DNA from: Pseudomonas sp. ok272
GTDB lineage: Bacteria; Pseudomonadota; Gammaproteobacteria; Pseudomonadales; Pseudomonadaceae
NCBI RefSeq assembly: GCF_900109995.1
Contig: NZ_FOCB01000004.1
Span: 124,001 to 188,000 of the forward strand
Length of the DNA stretch: 64,000 bases
Direction of reading: 5' to 3'
Part shown: piece by piece, positions 55,502 through 64,000 of the stretch
Layout of the letters: each line of letters starts with the position of its first letter
Position numbering within the stretch: position 1 is the stretch's first letter
Translations under genes and position numbers: made by a program
The notes under the pieces: model-generated
The model's input: only the letters and a program-made list of their open reading frames with translations
What the model was told of the DNA's origin: nothing
The model's database searches: none

Positions 55502-57625
55502 GTGTCCGCAGGCCCTTCACCTTTAAGCGCTTCGCTCGCCCTGGCGCTGTTGTCCAGCGACCAACTGCTGGCTGACGATCTGTTTCTGGACAACACCCAA
55601 CTGCCACAAGTGCTAACCGCCACCCGACTCAAACAGTCGCCGGCAGCAGTGCCCGGCAGCATGACGGTGATCGACAGTGAGCTGATCAAGGCCAGCGGCG
55701 CCCGGGACATCAGCGAGCTGCTGCGCCTGGTGCCGGGGATGATGGTCGGCAACCTCAGCGGCAATCAGGCCGCGGTGAACTATCACGGCACCAGTGCCGA
55801 CGAAGCACGGCGCATGCAGGTGTTGATCGATGGCCGCTCGGTGTATCGCGCCGCCCTGGCGACCGTGAACTGGGGCGACATCCCGGTGGCCATGGAAGAT
55901 ATCGCCCGCATCGAGGTGTTCCGCGGACCGAACACGGTCAGCTACGGCGCCAACGCGCTGATGGCGGTGATCAACATCATTACCCGCCCCCCCGCCGACA
56001 GCCATGGCACACGCCTCAAAGTCACCCGCGGCCAGCGCGGCATCAACGATTGGTACGCCAGCCACGGCAGCGGCTGGGAAGGTGGCGACCTGCGCCTGTC
56101 ACTGGCCGGCCAGGAAGACGATGGCTTCGACAGCCACCGCAACGGCGCAGACCTGCGCGACAGCCGGCGCCTGAACCGCTTCAACCTGAGCATGAGCCAG
56201 GTCCTGGACGAGCAGCAAAGCATCGACTGGCAGCTCAATGCCAAAGACGGCACCAACCAGCGGCCCTACGCCTACCGCCCGGTCTTCAGCGGCACCACCG
56301 CAGGCGGCGACAACGCCGACGTGATCGCCAAGAACTACGCCGGCTCCCTGCGCTGGAACCTGGAGTTCAACCCCGAGCACAGCCTTTATGTGCAGGGCTC
56401 GGCACAACACTGGGACCGCCAGCAAACCTGGCGCGCGTGTGACGCCGAGGCGTCATTCAGCCCCCAACTCGGCGAGCTCTGGCAACTTGCCCCGCACTAC
56501 GCCGAGCGCTTGGTGCGCAACATGGACAGCTTCAGCCAACCCGGGGCGCCGAGCGGCCAACCGGCGCACATGGCCCTGGCCAACCAAGTGCTGGAGCAGT
56601 GGAAAGGCGGCGCCCACCAGACCGTCTGCGGTGATATCGACCAAAGTACCCGTGAGACGCGCTATGACCTGGAGCTGCAGGACACCCTGAGCCTCTCGGA
56701 GAGCCTGCGCCTGGTCAGCGGCATGAACTATCGTTACGACCGGGCCGACTCCCAGACCTATTTCAATGGCACCCTCGACGACACCATGTGGCGACTGTTT
56801 GGCCAGTTGGAGTGGCGCGCCACCGAGCACTGGCTACTGCAAGCCGGGGCCATGTATGAACACACTCGATTGATTGGCGACTCACTCACCCCACGGCTGG
56901 CGATCAATTACCTGATCACCCCGCGTCATGGCCTGCGCGCGGTGTATTCGGAAGCGATCCGTTCCCCGGACATGTTCGAAAACAACGTCAGTTGGCGTTA
57001 CCAGGTCAGCGATCTGCGCCCCAACGCCTACGGCAAGCCCAACGCCCGCTACTTTGTCACCACCCGGGGCCCGGGCAATCTCGATCAGGAACACATGCGC
57101 TCGCGGGAACTGGGCTACAACGGTTTCTTTGCCGAGGCCGGCGTCAATGTCGACATCAAGCTGTTCTACGACGAAATCACCGGCCTGATCAGCGAGCCGC
57201 TGCGCAACAACCAGTACATCGCCAGCAACGCCAATCACGCCCGCTTCAGTGGCACGGAAACCCAGTTGGACTGGCGCCTGAGCACCGCCGATCGGCTGCG
57301 CCTGACGTACGCCTATATCGATGCCCAGGCCAGCAACCCCGATGATCAGCGCTTCACCGCCCGCAACAGTGGCTCGGCGGGCTGGCTGCGTGACTGGGGC
57401 CGCGGCTGGAACAGCGCGCTGTTCTACTACGGCGACGACGCACTCAACGGCTACCGTTTCGAACGTATCGACACTCGTATCGCCAAGCGCATCGCCCTGG
57501 GCAAGGCCAGCCTGGAGGTGGCCGGCATCCTGCAACAACGCCTCGACCGTCAGCCCACCACCTTCATCGACAACAACTATGACTCGCGCCACGTGCTGTA
57601 CTTCAGCGCCGAGCTAGCGTTCTGA
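55502..57625 (+). CDS. TonB-dependent outer-membrane receptor
   Basis: The 707-residue receptor has a TonB-box-like LPQVLTATR after the signal sequence, a plug domain (about residues 40-160, with ISELLRLVPGMMVG, VLIDGRSVY and IEVFRGPNTVSYGANALMAV) and a 22-strand barrel ending in YFSAELAF (terminal Phe). Two Cys in the barrel (RACDAEAS and QTVCGDID) may form a loop disulfide. The assigned start is the GTG at 55502, but the signal peptide lacks basic residues there. It is the first gene of a three-gene cluster with a binding protein and a hybrid kinase. The ligand is unknown. Confidence 0.88.
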   Translation: MSAGPSPLSASLALALLSSDQLLADDLFLDNTQLPQVLTATRLKQSPAAVPGSMTVIDSELIKASGARDISELLRLVPGMMVGNLSGNQAAVNYHGTSADEARRMQVLIDGRSVYRAALATVNWGDIPVAMEDIARIEVFRGPNTVSYGANALMAVINIITRPPADSHGTRLKVTRGQRGINDWYASHGSGWEGGDLRLSLAGQEDDGFDSHRNGADLRDSRRLNRFNLSMSQVLDEQQSIDWQLNAKDGTNQRPYAYRPVFSGTTAGGDNADVIAKNYAGSLRWNLEFNPEHSLYVQGSAQHWDRQQTWRACDAEASFSPQLGELWQLAPHYAERLVRNMDSFSQPGAPSGQPAHMALANQVLEQWKGGAHQTVCGDIDQSTRETRYDLELQDTLSLSESLRLVSGMNYRYDRADSQTYFNGTLDDTMWRLFGQLEWRATEHWLLQAGAMYEHTRLIGDSLTPRLAINYLITPRHGLRAVYSEAIRSPDMFENNVSWRYQVSDLRPNAYGKPNARYFVTTRGPGNLDQEHMRSRELGYNGFFAEAGVNVDIKLFYDEITGLISEPLRNNQYIASNANHARFSGTETQLDWRLSTADRLRLTYAYIDAQASNPDDQRFTARNSGSAGWLRDWGRGWNSALFYYGDDALNGYRFERIDTRIAKRIALGKASLEVAGILQQRLDRQPTTFIDNNYDSRHVLYFSAELAF

Positions 57626-57626
57626 C

Positions 57627-58556
57627 ATGGGCGCACTCCTGACGCGGATCCGTGTCCTGCGAACGCTACCGCCCCGGCTCTGCCTGCTTCTGCTTGTCAG
57701 CCTGCTCAGCCTGCCCCTCCACGCCGCTGAAATAGTGCTGACCGCCGCCGAGGACAGTGCCGGCGTACAGGCCTTTACCCGCGCCCTGGCCGAACGCAGG
57801 CCAGGCGACAGCGTACGTTTTGTCATGCTGCACACCCTGCCCACACCGTCGGCGCTGGTCGGCGGCACCCGGCTGATCCTGCTGGATCTGCCGAGCCTGG
57901 ACTGGCGCCTGCAAGATGACCAGGGTCCGTCAACGCTGGTGCTGCGCGTCAGCCGCCTGCAAGCCCACCAGCGCCTGGGCAACCGGCAGCCGGCGCACCT
58001 GAGTCTGCTGTGGAGCGACCCCTCCTTGGACCGGCAACTGCGCCTGACCCACGCCCTGCTGCCGCAAGCCAAGCGCGTCGGCGTGCTCTACGGCAAGCAC
58101 AGCGAGTTTCTGCTCAAGGAATTACTCCCGGCCGCACACCGCCTGGGCCTGCAGATCAACGCTCAACGCTGGGACGACACCCACGACAGCCGGCCACTGC
58201 AAGCACTGCTGAGCGTCAGCGATGTCCTGCTCGGCCTCAACGACCCCGCCCTGTATAACCCCATGACGGTCAAGAACCTGCTGCTCAGTAGCTACGGCCA
58301 ACAACTCGCGCTCATTGGCCCCAACGCCGGGTTCGTCAAGGCCGGCAGCCTGGCCAGCACCTACAGCGACCAGGACGACTGGCTGGCGGTGCTCGACCGC
58401 CTGCTGGACCTGCCGCAGGCCAGTTGGCCGCGCAGCCTCTACCCGAGTCGCTTCAAGGTCACCAGTAACCCGCAAGTCGCGCGCTCGCTGGGTATCGAAC
58501 AGATGGCCCCCGCCGCAGTGGCCGCGCAGTTGGCCGCAGGAGAAGAGCCCTTATGA
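57627..58556 (+). CDS. ABC-type substrate-binding protein (periplasmic, PF04392-like)
   Basis: The 309-residue protein has a signal peptide (basic MGALLTRIRVLRTLPPRL, hydrophobic core, cleavage near LHA-AEI) and a two-lobe binding-protein fold. KRVGVLYGKHSEFLLKELLP and SDVLLGLNDPALYNPMTVKN suit the PF04392 group. No permease or ATPase gene is near, so it probably acts as a sensor and not in uptake. It begins one base after the receptor stop and overlaps the kinase start by 4 bases. Confidence 0.82.
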   Translation: MGALLTRIRVLRTLPPRLCLLLLVSLLSLPLHAAEIVLTAAEDSAGVQAFTRALAERRPGDSVRFVMLHTLPTPSALVGGTRLILLDLPSLDWRLQDDQGPSTLVLRVSRLQAHQRLGNRQPAHLSLLWSDPSLDRQLRLTHALLPQAKRVGVLYGKHSEFLLKELLPAAHRLGLQINAQRWDDTHDSRPLQALLSVSDVLLGLNDPALYNPMTVKNLLLSSYGQQLALIGPNAGFVKAGSLASTYSDQDDWLAVLDRLLDLPQASWPRSLYPSRFKVTSNPQVARSLGIEQMAPAAVAAQLAAGEEPL

Positions 58557-60451
58557 ACTTGCGTCGACACTGGGGCATCAATACCCGCACCCAAGTGATC
58601 AGCCTGGGCCCTGCCCTGCTGCTGACATTGCTGTTGATCGGCTTTTTTACCTTCGTGCGGATCCAGGACCTGCGCCAGGAGCTGAACCACACCGGCCAGT
58701 TGATCGCCAACCAACTGGCCCCCGCGACCGAGTACGGGGTGATTTCCGGCAACAAGGACGTGCTCGAAAGCCTGATGAGGGCCAGCTTGTCCACGCCCCA
58801 TGTGCGCTTTCTGCAGGTGCAGGACAATGCCAACAATGTGCTGATGTATGTCGAGCAACCCATGCCGGCCCGAGGCAAGGCGCAACAGATAGAAGTGTTC
58901 CAGGCCCCGGTGCGCCTGCAACGGATTCAACTGGGCGATGACTTCCTACAGGGCTCGCCTGCGACGGATAAGACCTCCGAGGACTACTTGGGGCGGGTGG
59001 TGGTCGGCATGTCCAGCGATGCCTTCAGCCAGCGCCAGACCGAGATTGTGTTCAAGGCCGCGATCCTCGCGTTGTTCGCCCTGGTCTTCACCTTCCTGCT
59101 CGCCCGACGCCTGGCCGCCAGCCTGTCGGAGCCCATCAGCGCGATGGGCAATGCGGTCAAGGCGATCCAGCAAGGCGACTACAACACACCGCTGCCGATC
59201 GTCGATGATGCCGAACTGGGCAACCTGTCACGCCATATCAACAACCTGGCCGATGGCCTGGAGCAAGCCAGTCGCGAACAGCAACAGGCCATGGCCCAAC
59301 TGATCCAGACCCGCGAAGAGGCCGAGAAGGCCAACAGCGCCAAGTCCGACTTCCTGGCCATGATGAGCCACGAACTGCGCACGCCGATGAATGGGGTGCT
59401 GGGCATGCTGCAGTTGCTGGAAACCACCGAGATGACCGCCGAGCAGGAGGAGTACGCGGCGCTGGCCTGCGAGTCGACCGAACACCTGCTCAAGGTGATC
59501 AACGACATTCTCGACTTCTCGCGCATCGAACGCTCTGCCCTGGACATGGAGCACATCCCGTTCAACCTCGCCGAACTGATCAACAGCTGCGCCCAGGCCT
59601 TCGCCCACAGCGCCGTGCAGCGTGGCCTGAACCTGAGCCTGAACATTCCAGAGAGCATGCAGGCGCTGTACGTCAAGGGCGATCCGACGCGCATCCGACA
59701 GGTCCTGGTCAACCTGATCGGCAATGCCCTGAAGTTCACCGACCAGGGCCGGGTGTCTATCCAGGCGCAGTGGCAAGCCCTGGACCACGAACTGCTGTGG
59801 TTTACCTGCACCGTGCGTGACAGCGGGATCGGCATTGCCGCCGACAGCCTGGAGTTGATGTTCAACGCCTTCCAGCAGGCCGACAGCTCGATCTCCCGGC
59901 GCTACGGCGGTACCGGGCTGGGCCTGCCGATTGCCCGCACACTGGCCGAACGCATGGGCGGCACGCTACGGGCGCAAAGCGAGGAAGGCGTCGGGTCGGT
60001 GTTCACCCTGGAGATCCCCCTGGCGCTGTCATCGCACACACTGCCGGCCACGGCGGCGAGCCTGGCACTGGGCAACGGCGATGGCGAGGGACGCAACGTG
60101 CTGCTGGTCGAGGACAACCCGGTCAACCAGACGGTGGTCGAGGCCATGTTGCGCAGCCTGGGCTTTACCGTGAGCGTCGCCAGCGATGGTGCACAGGCGG
60201 TACATCGCGCCAAAAGCCAGATGTTCGAAGCCATCCTGATGGATTGTCGTTTGCCGATCCTCGACGGTTACGAGGCCACCCGGCAGATCCGCCGTCTGCC
60301 CGACTGCGCCAATGTGCCCATCATTGCCCTGACGGCCAACGCCCTGCAGGGCGACCGCGAGGCGTGCCTGTCGGCGGGCATGAGCGATTACCTGGCCAAG
60401 CCTTTCAAACGTACTGATCTACAGCAAATTCTCCAGCGTTGGGTGAGTTAG
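58553..60451 (+). CDS. Hybrid sensor histidine kinase / response regulator (PA1611-like)
   Basis: The 632-residue protein has TM1 at about 15-36, a periplasmic sensor (about 37-165, CHASE8-like) and TM2 at about 168-190, then HAMP. The HisKA domain has the phospho-His at residue 273 (MMSHELRTPMNG). The HATPase domain has VLVNLIGNALKFTDQGRVSI, DSGIGI and GGTGLGLPIA. A C-terminal receiver has Asp564 (LMDCRLPILDGYEA). There is no Hpt domain. By position next to fabA-fabB it matches PA1611, one of the kinases feeding HptB in P. aeruginosa. Confidence 0.92.
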   Translation: MNLRRHWGINTRTQVISLGPALLLTLLLIGFFTFVRIQDLRQELNHTGQLIANQLAPATEYGVISGNKDVLESLMRASLSTPHVRFLQVQDNANNVLMYVEQPMPARGKAQQIEVFQAPVRLQRIQLGDDFLQGSPATDKTSEDYLGRVVVGMSSDAFSQRQTEIVFKAAILALFALVFTFLLARRLAASLSEPISAMGNAVKAIQQGDYNTPLPIVDDAELGNLSRHINNLADGLEQASREQQQAMAQLIQTREEAEKANSAKSDFLAMMSHELRTPMNGVLGMLQLLETTEMTAEQEEYAALACESTEHLLKVINDILDFSRIERSALDMEHIPFNLAELINSCAQAFAHSAVQRGLNLSLNIPESMQALYVKGDPTRIRQVLVNLIGNALKFTDQGRVSIQAQWQALDHELLWFTCTVRDSGIGIAADSLELMFNAFQQADSSISRRYGGTGLGLPIARTLAERMGGTLRAQSEEGVGSVFTLEIPLALSSHTLPATAASLALGNGDGEGRNVLLVEDNPVNQTVVEAMLRSLGFTVSVASDGAQAVHRAKSQMFEAILMDCRLPILDGYEATRQIRRLPDCANVPIIALTANALQGDREACLSAGMSDYLAKPFKRTDLQQILQRWVS

Positions 60452-60551
60452 TACAGGGCAATCAAGCATCTGCGACTGGCGTGAAAGGCGAAAGTGCGGC
60501 AGTCTTAGACACCTCAACAAGCGCGAAATCGGGCTTGAATAATAATTTCAG

Positions 60552-60565
60552 TGCACAAGTGTACA
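60552..60565. promoter_or_regulatory. Candidate FabR/DesT-type operator upstream of fabA
   Basis: TGCACAAGTGTACA is an imperfect palindrome about 135 bases upstream of fabA. It differs at two positions from TGAACAAGTGTTCA, the pattern I recall for DesT, the TetR-family regulator that senses the ratio of saturated to unsaturated acyl-CoA and controls fabAB in P. aeruginosa. The identification is from remembered consensus only. Confidence 0.5.
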
Positions 60566-60699
60566 TTCATGTCCCTTGTGCTGTGACTTTCACCACAACG
60601 CAATAGTCTATGAGTAGGCTGCTGGTTCAAGGCATGAATGCCTGGATCGGCCGGGAAGATCTACCCCCACCTGCCGCATGGGACTATTGAGGAGCTCGC

Positions 60700-61215
60700 A
60701 TGACCAAACAAAACGCCTTTACCCGGGAAGACCTGCTGCGCTGCAGTCGCGGTGAGCTGTTCGGCCCAGGTAACGCGCAACTGCCCGCCCCGAACATGCT
60801 GATGGTGGATCGCATCACCCATATCAGCGAAGAGGGTGGCAAGTACGGCAAAGGTGAATTGGTCGCCGAGCTGGATATCACTCCGGACCTGTGGTTCTTC
60901 GCCTGCCACTTCGAGGGCGACCCGGTGATGCCAGGCTGCCTGGGCCTTGATGCCATGTGGCAACTGGTCGGTTTCTTCCTCGGCTGGCAAGGCTTGCCGG
61001 GCCGTGGCCGCGCCCTGGGTTCGGGCGAAGTGAAATTCTTCGGCCAGGTCCTGCCGACCGCCAAGAAAGTTACCTATAACATCCAGATCAAGCGCGTACT
61101 CAAAGGCAAACTGAACCTGGCCATCGCCGACGGTTCGGTCAGCGTTGACGGCCGCGAGATCTACACCGCCGAAGGCCTTCGGGTCGGCGTTTTTACCTCC
61201 ACTGACAACTTCTAA
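60700..61215 (+). CDS. fabA: 3-hydroxydecanoyl-ACP dehydratase/isomerase
   Basis: The 171-residue enzyme introduces the double bond of unsaturated fatty acids. [20 protein letters not shown] carries His70 and Asp84, the catalytic pair in the same positions as in E. coli FabA. Length and sequence are typical. It is 11 bases before fabB, the standard fabAB operon of gammaproteobacteria making unsaturated fatty acids. Confidence 0.97.
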   Translation: MTKQNAFTREDLLRCSRGELFGPGNAQLPAPNMLMVDRITHISEEGGKYGKGELVAELDITPDLWFFACHFEGDPVMPGCLGLDAMWQLVGFFLGWQGLPGRGRALGSGEVKFFGQVLPTAKKVTYNIQIKRVLKGKLNLAIADGSVSVDGREIYTAEGLRVGVFTSTDNF

Positions 61216-61226
61216 GGGTTATCCGC

Positions 61227-62447
61227 ATGCGCCGCGTCGTTATCACAGGTCTTGGCATCGTATCGTGCCTGGGCAATGACAAAGAGACCGTCTCCGCCAA
61301 CCTGCGTGCTAGCCGCCCTGGCATCCGGTTCAACCCGGAATATGCCGAAATGGGTCTGCGCAGCCAGGTTTCCGGCTCCATTGACCTCCCCCTCGAAGAA
61401 CTGATCGATCGCAAGATCTATCGCTTCGTCGGCCATGCGGCAGCCTACGCCTACCTGGCCATGAAAGACGCCATCACTGACTCCGGCCTGACCGATGAGC
61501 AAGTGTCCAACCCGCGTACCGGCCTGATCGCCGGCTCCGGCGGCGCCTCGACCCTGAACCAGATGGAAGCGCTGGATATCCTGCGCGAAAAAGGCGTCAA
61601 GCGCGTCGGCCCATACCGCGTCACGCGGACCATGAGCAGCACCGTTTCCGCTTGCCTGGCCACGCCGTTCAAGATCAAGGGCCTGAACTACTCCATCGCC
61701 TCTGCCTGCGCCACCAGTGCTCACTGCATCGGTACCGCCATGGAACAGATTCAGATGGGCAAGCAGGACATCGTGTTCGCCGGCGGCGGTGAAGAAGAGC
61801 ATTGGAGCCAATCGTTCCTGTTCGACGCCATGGGCGCCCTGTCCAGCCAGTACAACGAAACCCCGGAAAAAGCCTCCCGCGCCTACGACGCCAAGCGTGA
61901 CGGTTTTGTCATCGCCGGCGGTGGCGGCATGGTGGTGGTCGAGGAGCTGGAGCACGCTCTGGCTCGCGGCGCGAAGATCTACGCGGAAATCGTCGGCTAC
62001 GGCGCGACTTCCGACGGCTACGACATGGTTGCGCCAAGCGGTGAAGGCGCCATTCGCTGCATGCAGATGGCCATGTCCACCGTTGACGCACCGATCGACT
62101 ACCTGAACACCCACGGCACCTCGACTCCGGTCGGTGACGTTGCGGAAATGAAAGGTGTGCGTGAAGTGTTCGGCGCCAACGCTCCGGCCATCAGCTCCAC
62201 CAAGAGCCTGTCGGGTCACTCCCTGGGCGCCGCTGGCGTTCACGAAGCGATCTACTGCATGCTGATGATGGAAGGCAACTTCATGGCCGGCTCGGCCAAC
62301 ATCGACGAACTGGACCCGGAAGTGGCTGACATGCCAATCCTGACCAAGACTCGCGAAAACGCCACCATCAACACCGTGATGAGCAACAGCTTCGGCTTCG
62401 GCGGCACTAACGCCACCCTGGTCCTGAAGCGCTGGCAGGGCAAGTAA
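61227..62447 (+). CDS. fabB: 3-oxoacyl-ACP synthase I
   Basis: The 406-residue condensing enzyme extends cis-3-decenoyl-ACP made by FabA. The nucleophile is Cys161 in [12 protein letters not shown], and the His pair is in [11 protein letters not shown] and [12 protein letters not shown]. It starts 11 bases after fabA and ends at a strong terminator. With fabF at 9155-10399 the window contains both long-chain condensing enzymes. Confidence 0.97.
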   Translation: MRRVVITGLGIVSCLGNDKETVSANLRASRPGIRFNPEYAEMGLRSQVSGSIDLPLEELIDRKIYRFVGHAAAYAYLAMKDAITDSGLTDEQVSNPRTGLIAGSGGASTLNQMEALDILREKGVKRVGPYRVTRTMSSTVSACLATPFKIKGLNYSIASACATSAHCIGTAMEQIQMGKQDIVFAGGGEEEHWSQSFLFDAMGALSSQYNETPEKASRAYDAKRDGFVIAGGGGMVVVEELEHALARGAKIYAEIVGYGATSDGYDMVAPSGEGAIRCMQMAMSTVDAPIDYLNTHGTSTPVGDVAEMKGVREVFGANAPAISSTKSLSGHSLGAAGVHEAIYCMLMMEGNFMAGSANIDELDPEVADMPILTKTRENATINTVMSNSFGFGGTNATLVLKRWQGK

Positions 62448-62469
62448 CACCCAGCCCTGGCGACACATG

Positions 62470-62502
62470 AAAAACGCCCCGACTGGTTCGGGGCGTTTTT
62501 TA
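62470..62502 (+). terminator. Terminator of fabAB
   Basis: CGCCCCGA (62475-62482) pairs with TCGGGGCG (62488-62495) around five bases, followed by six T residues. It lies 23 bases after the fabB stop. A runs on the other side give weaker activity on the minus strand. Confidence 0.92.
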
Positions 62503-62539
62503 TTGGGCGGGGTTTAATCCGCGACCGAGTTGCCTTCAA

Positions 62540-62610
62540 TCGCGAGCAGGCTCGCTCCCACGCTCCGACTGGATGAATGCAGTCAGATGTGGGAGCGAGC
62601 CTGCTCGCGA
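62540..62610. repeat. REP doublet, inverted order
   Basis: TCGCGAGCAGGCTCGCTCCC (from 62540) and GGGAGCGAGCCTGCTCGCGA (to 62610) are the same REP class as elsewhere in the window, but here the two units point toward each other in the opposite order. It lies between fabB and a convergent chemoreceptor gene. Confidence 0.88.
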
Positions 62611-62623
62611 ATGGCCCCCCGGT

Positions 62624-64000
62624 CTACACCGAAAACTTCGCCACCATGCTGTTCAAGTCCACCGCCAGGCGCGACAGTTCCTGGCTCGCCGCGCTGGTCT
62701 GGTTCGCCCCAGCCGAGGTCTGCAACGCCAGGTCACGGATGTTCATCAGGTTGCGGTCCACTTCCCGCGCCACCGCCGCCTGCTCTTGCGACGCACTGGC
62801 GATGACCAGGTTGCGCTCATTGATCACCGTAAAGGCCGAGGCGATTTCCTCCAGTGCCGTACCAGCGGCCTTGGCCACTTCCAGGGTCGAACGGGCCCGG
62901 GTGTTGCTCAACTGCATCGAACTGACGGCCTGATCAGTCCCCTGCTGGATACCGCCAATCATTTGCTCGATCTCCTGGGTTGATTGCTGTGTCCGATGCG
63001 CCAGCGCCCGGACTTCATCGGCCACCACCGCAAAACCGCGCCCGGCATCCCCCGCCCTGGCCGCTTCAATGGCCGCGTTGAGCGCCAGCAGGTTGGTTTG
63101 CTCGGCAATCGCGCGAATCACATCCAGCACCTTGCTGATGCCATAGACCTTCTGTGCCAGGTCCTCGACCTGGGCCGCGTTCGCCGTCACGTCATCGGCC
63201 AGGGACTCGATGGAGGCCACCGTTTGATGCACCTGCTCACGGCCATGCTGGGCGATCCGGTCAGACTCACGCGACGCATCGGAGGTCGCCACCGCGTTGC
63301 TTGCCACCTCCTCCACGGCTGCCGTCATCTGGTTGACCGCCGTGGCCGCCTGATCAATCTCCAGGCTCTGCTGATGCAGGCCTCGCGTGGCGTCCTCCGT
63401 GACGCTGCTCAACTCCTCCGAAGCCGACGCCAACTGAGTGGAAGAATCGGAGATCCGCCGGATGGTCTCGCGCAGGTTCTGCTGCATGCTTTTAAGGGCC
63501 TGCAGCAACCGGGCAGGCTCATCCTTGCCAGTGATCGCAATCTCGCCTGTCAGGTCGCCCCCCGCCACCACCTCGGCCACCTTCAGCGACTGGCTCAGCG
63601 GGATCACGATGCTGCGGGTCAGCAGCAGCGCCAGGGCGACGGTAATCAGCGCGGTGACGGCGATCATTCCGATCACCCACACCCGGGCACTGCTGAACGC
63701 CGAGCGGGCATGCTCGGTCGCCAGGTTGGCGTTCATACGGTTCAGCTCGATCAGCTCATGCAGGGTGACAGAGAGCTGATCGGCAATCGGACTCATCTCG
63801 CCATTGACCAACTTCGTCGCCTCCTCGACCCGGTTCTGGGTCGAAAACGCCATGACTTGCCCCTGGTAATCGAGGTACTTTTTTTCACCGGCCTGAAAGC
63901 GCTCGAACAACACTCGCTCCTCGGGCAGGACAATCAGCTTGTCATAGCTGTCCTGCGCAACGCGCAAACCGTCCTTGAGCGCGTTGAGCTTGGTTTCGTT
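62624..64000 (-). CDS. Methyl-accepting chemotaxis protein (5' end beyond the window)
   Basis: The last 458 residues of a chemoreceptor are visible and the frame stays open to the window edge. The visible periplasmic part is helical and looks like the end of a four-helix-bundle sensor; TM2 is [20 protein letters not shown] with the following LLLTRS, then HAMP, then the signalling domain with the tip [20 protein letters not shown]. The sensor resembles that of aromatic- or amino-acid receptors in size only. PAO1 PA1608 is the counterpart by position. Confidence 0.92.
   Translation of the reverse strand, partial: NETKLNALKDGLRVAQDSYDKLIVLPEERVLFERFQAGEKKYLDYQGQVMAFSTQNRVEEATKLVNGEMSPIADQLSVTLHELIELNRMNANLATEHARSAFSSARVWVIGMIAVTALITVALALLLTRSIVIPLSQSLKVAEVVAGGDLTGEIAITGKDEPARLLQALKSMQQNLRETIRRISDSSTQLASASEELSSVTEDATRGLHQQSLEIDQAATAVNQMTAAVEEVASNAVATSDASRESDRIAQHGREQVHQTVASIESLADDVTANAAQVEDLAQKVYGISKVLDVIRAIAEQTNLLALNAAIEAARAGDAGRGFAVVADEVRALAHRTQQSTQEIEQMIGGIQQGTDQAVSSMQLSNTRARSTLEVAKAAGTALEEIASAFTVINERNLVIASASQEQAAVAREVDRNLMNIRDLALQTSAGANQTSAASQELSRLAVDLNSMVAKFSV

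Overview
The window is a stretch of a Pseudomonas chromosome, most likely of the P. fluorescens group. This rests on GC-rich coding sequence, REP doublets of the form GTGGGAGCGAGCCTGCTCGCGA, and gene order that I recall as matching P. aeruginosa PAO1 blocks PA2957-PA2985, PA2815-PA2820 and PA1608-PA1624. Nearly all of it is core genome. No CRISPR array, prophage or intact insertion sequence was seen.

Positions 1-4700 hold the end of a transporter gene, two small conserved proteins (DUF1285, and a DUF4823 lipoprotein), moaA, a TetR regulator, a class V PLP enzyme and a structured intergenic region that fits the sRNA RgsA. Positions 4717-14499 are one long minus-strand block for lipid and envelope synthesis: DUF177 protein, rpmF, plsX, fabD, fabG, acpP, fabF, pabC, mltG, tmk, holB, tatD. 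The pilZ gene usually found between holB and tatD is absent. Positions 14605-21736 hold maf, sppA, a HAD phosphatase and rluC, then rne with a very long leader. Positions 21828-29382 are another minus-strand block: a nucleotidyltransferase, murB, a low-molecular-weight phosphatase, kdsB, a Trm112-like protein, lpxK, exbD, exbB, comEC.

Positions 29518-39016 carry a DUF2062 protein, an ABC-2 exporter, a GST, a transglutaminase-like protein, fadE, a PA2817-like protein and a LysR/LysE pair. They end in a degraded segment: a headless amino-acid ABC ATPase gene joined to foreign-looking fragments at the 3' side of a tRNA-Gly. Two tandem tRNA-Glu/tRNA-Gly pairs follow (39036-39448). Positions 39808-49103 contain a membrane-anchored protein of unknown function, an HBM-type chemoreceptor, a MocR regulator divergent from an oxidoreductase, pyrF, an AI-2E family protein, a DUF4892 protein and a second GST.

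Positions 49154-55305 carry two alpha/beta hydrolases, a thioesterase and an AMP-forming acyl-CoA ligase on the minus strand. A mosaic intergenic region follows, in which a small transposon-like element with inverted ends and a 10-bp target duplication interrupts an older REP, then sixA, a DUF4389 protein and gpsA. Positions 55502-62447 run on the plus strand: a TonB-dependent receptor, a periplasmic binding protein and a hybrid histidine kinase (PA1611-like) in a tight cluster, then fabA and fabB. The window ends inside a chemoreceptor gene.

The most interesting items are the receptor/binding-protein/kinase cluster, the nested mobile element, the missing pilZ, the RgsA candidate, the scar beside the tRNA genes, and two strong palindromic operators upstream of lipid genes.
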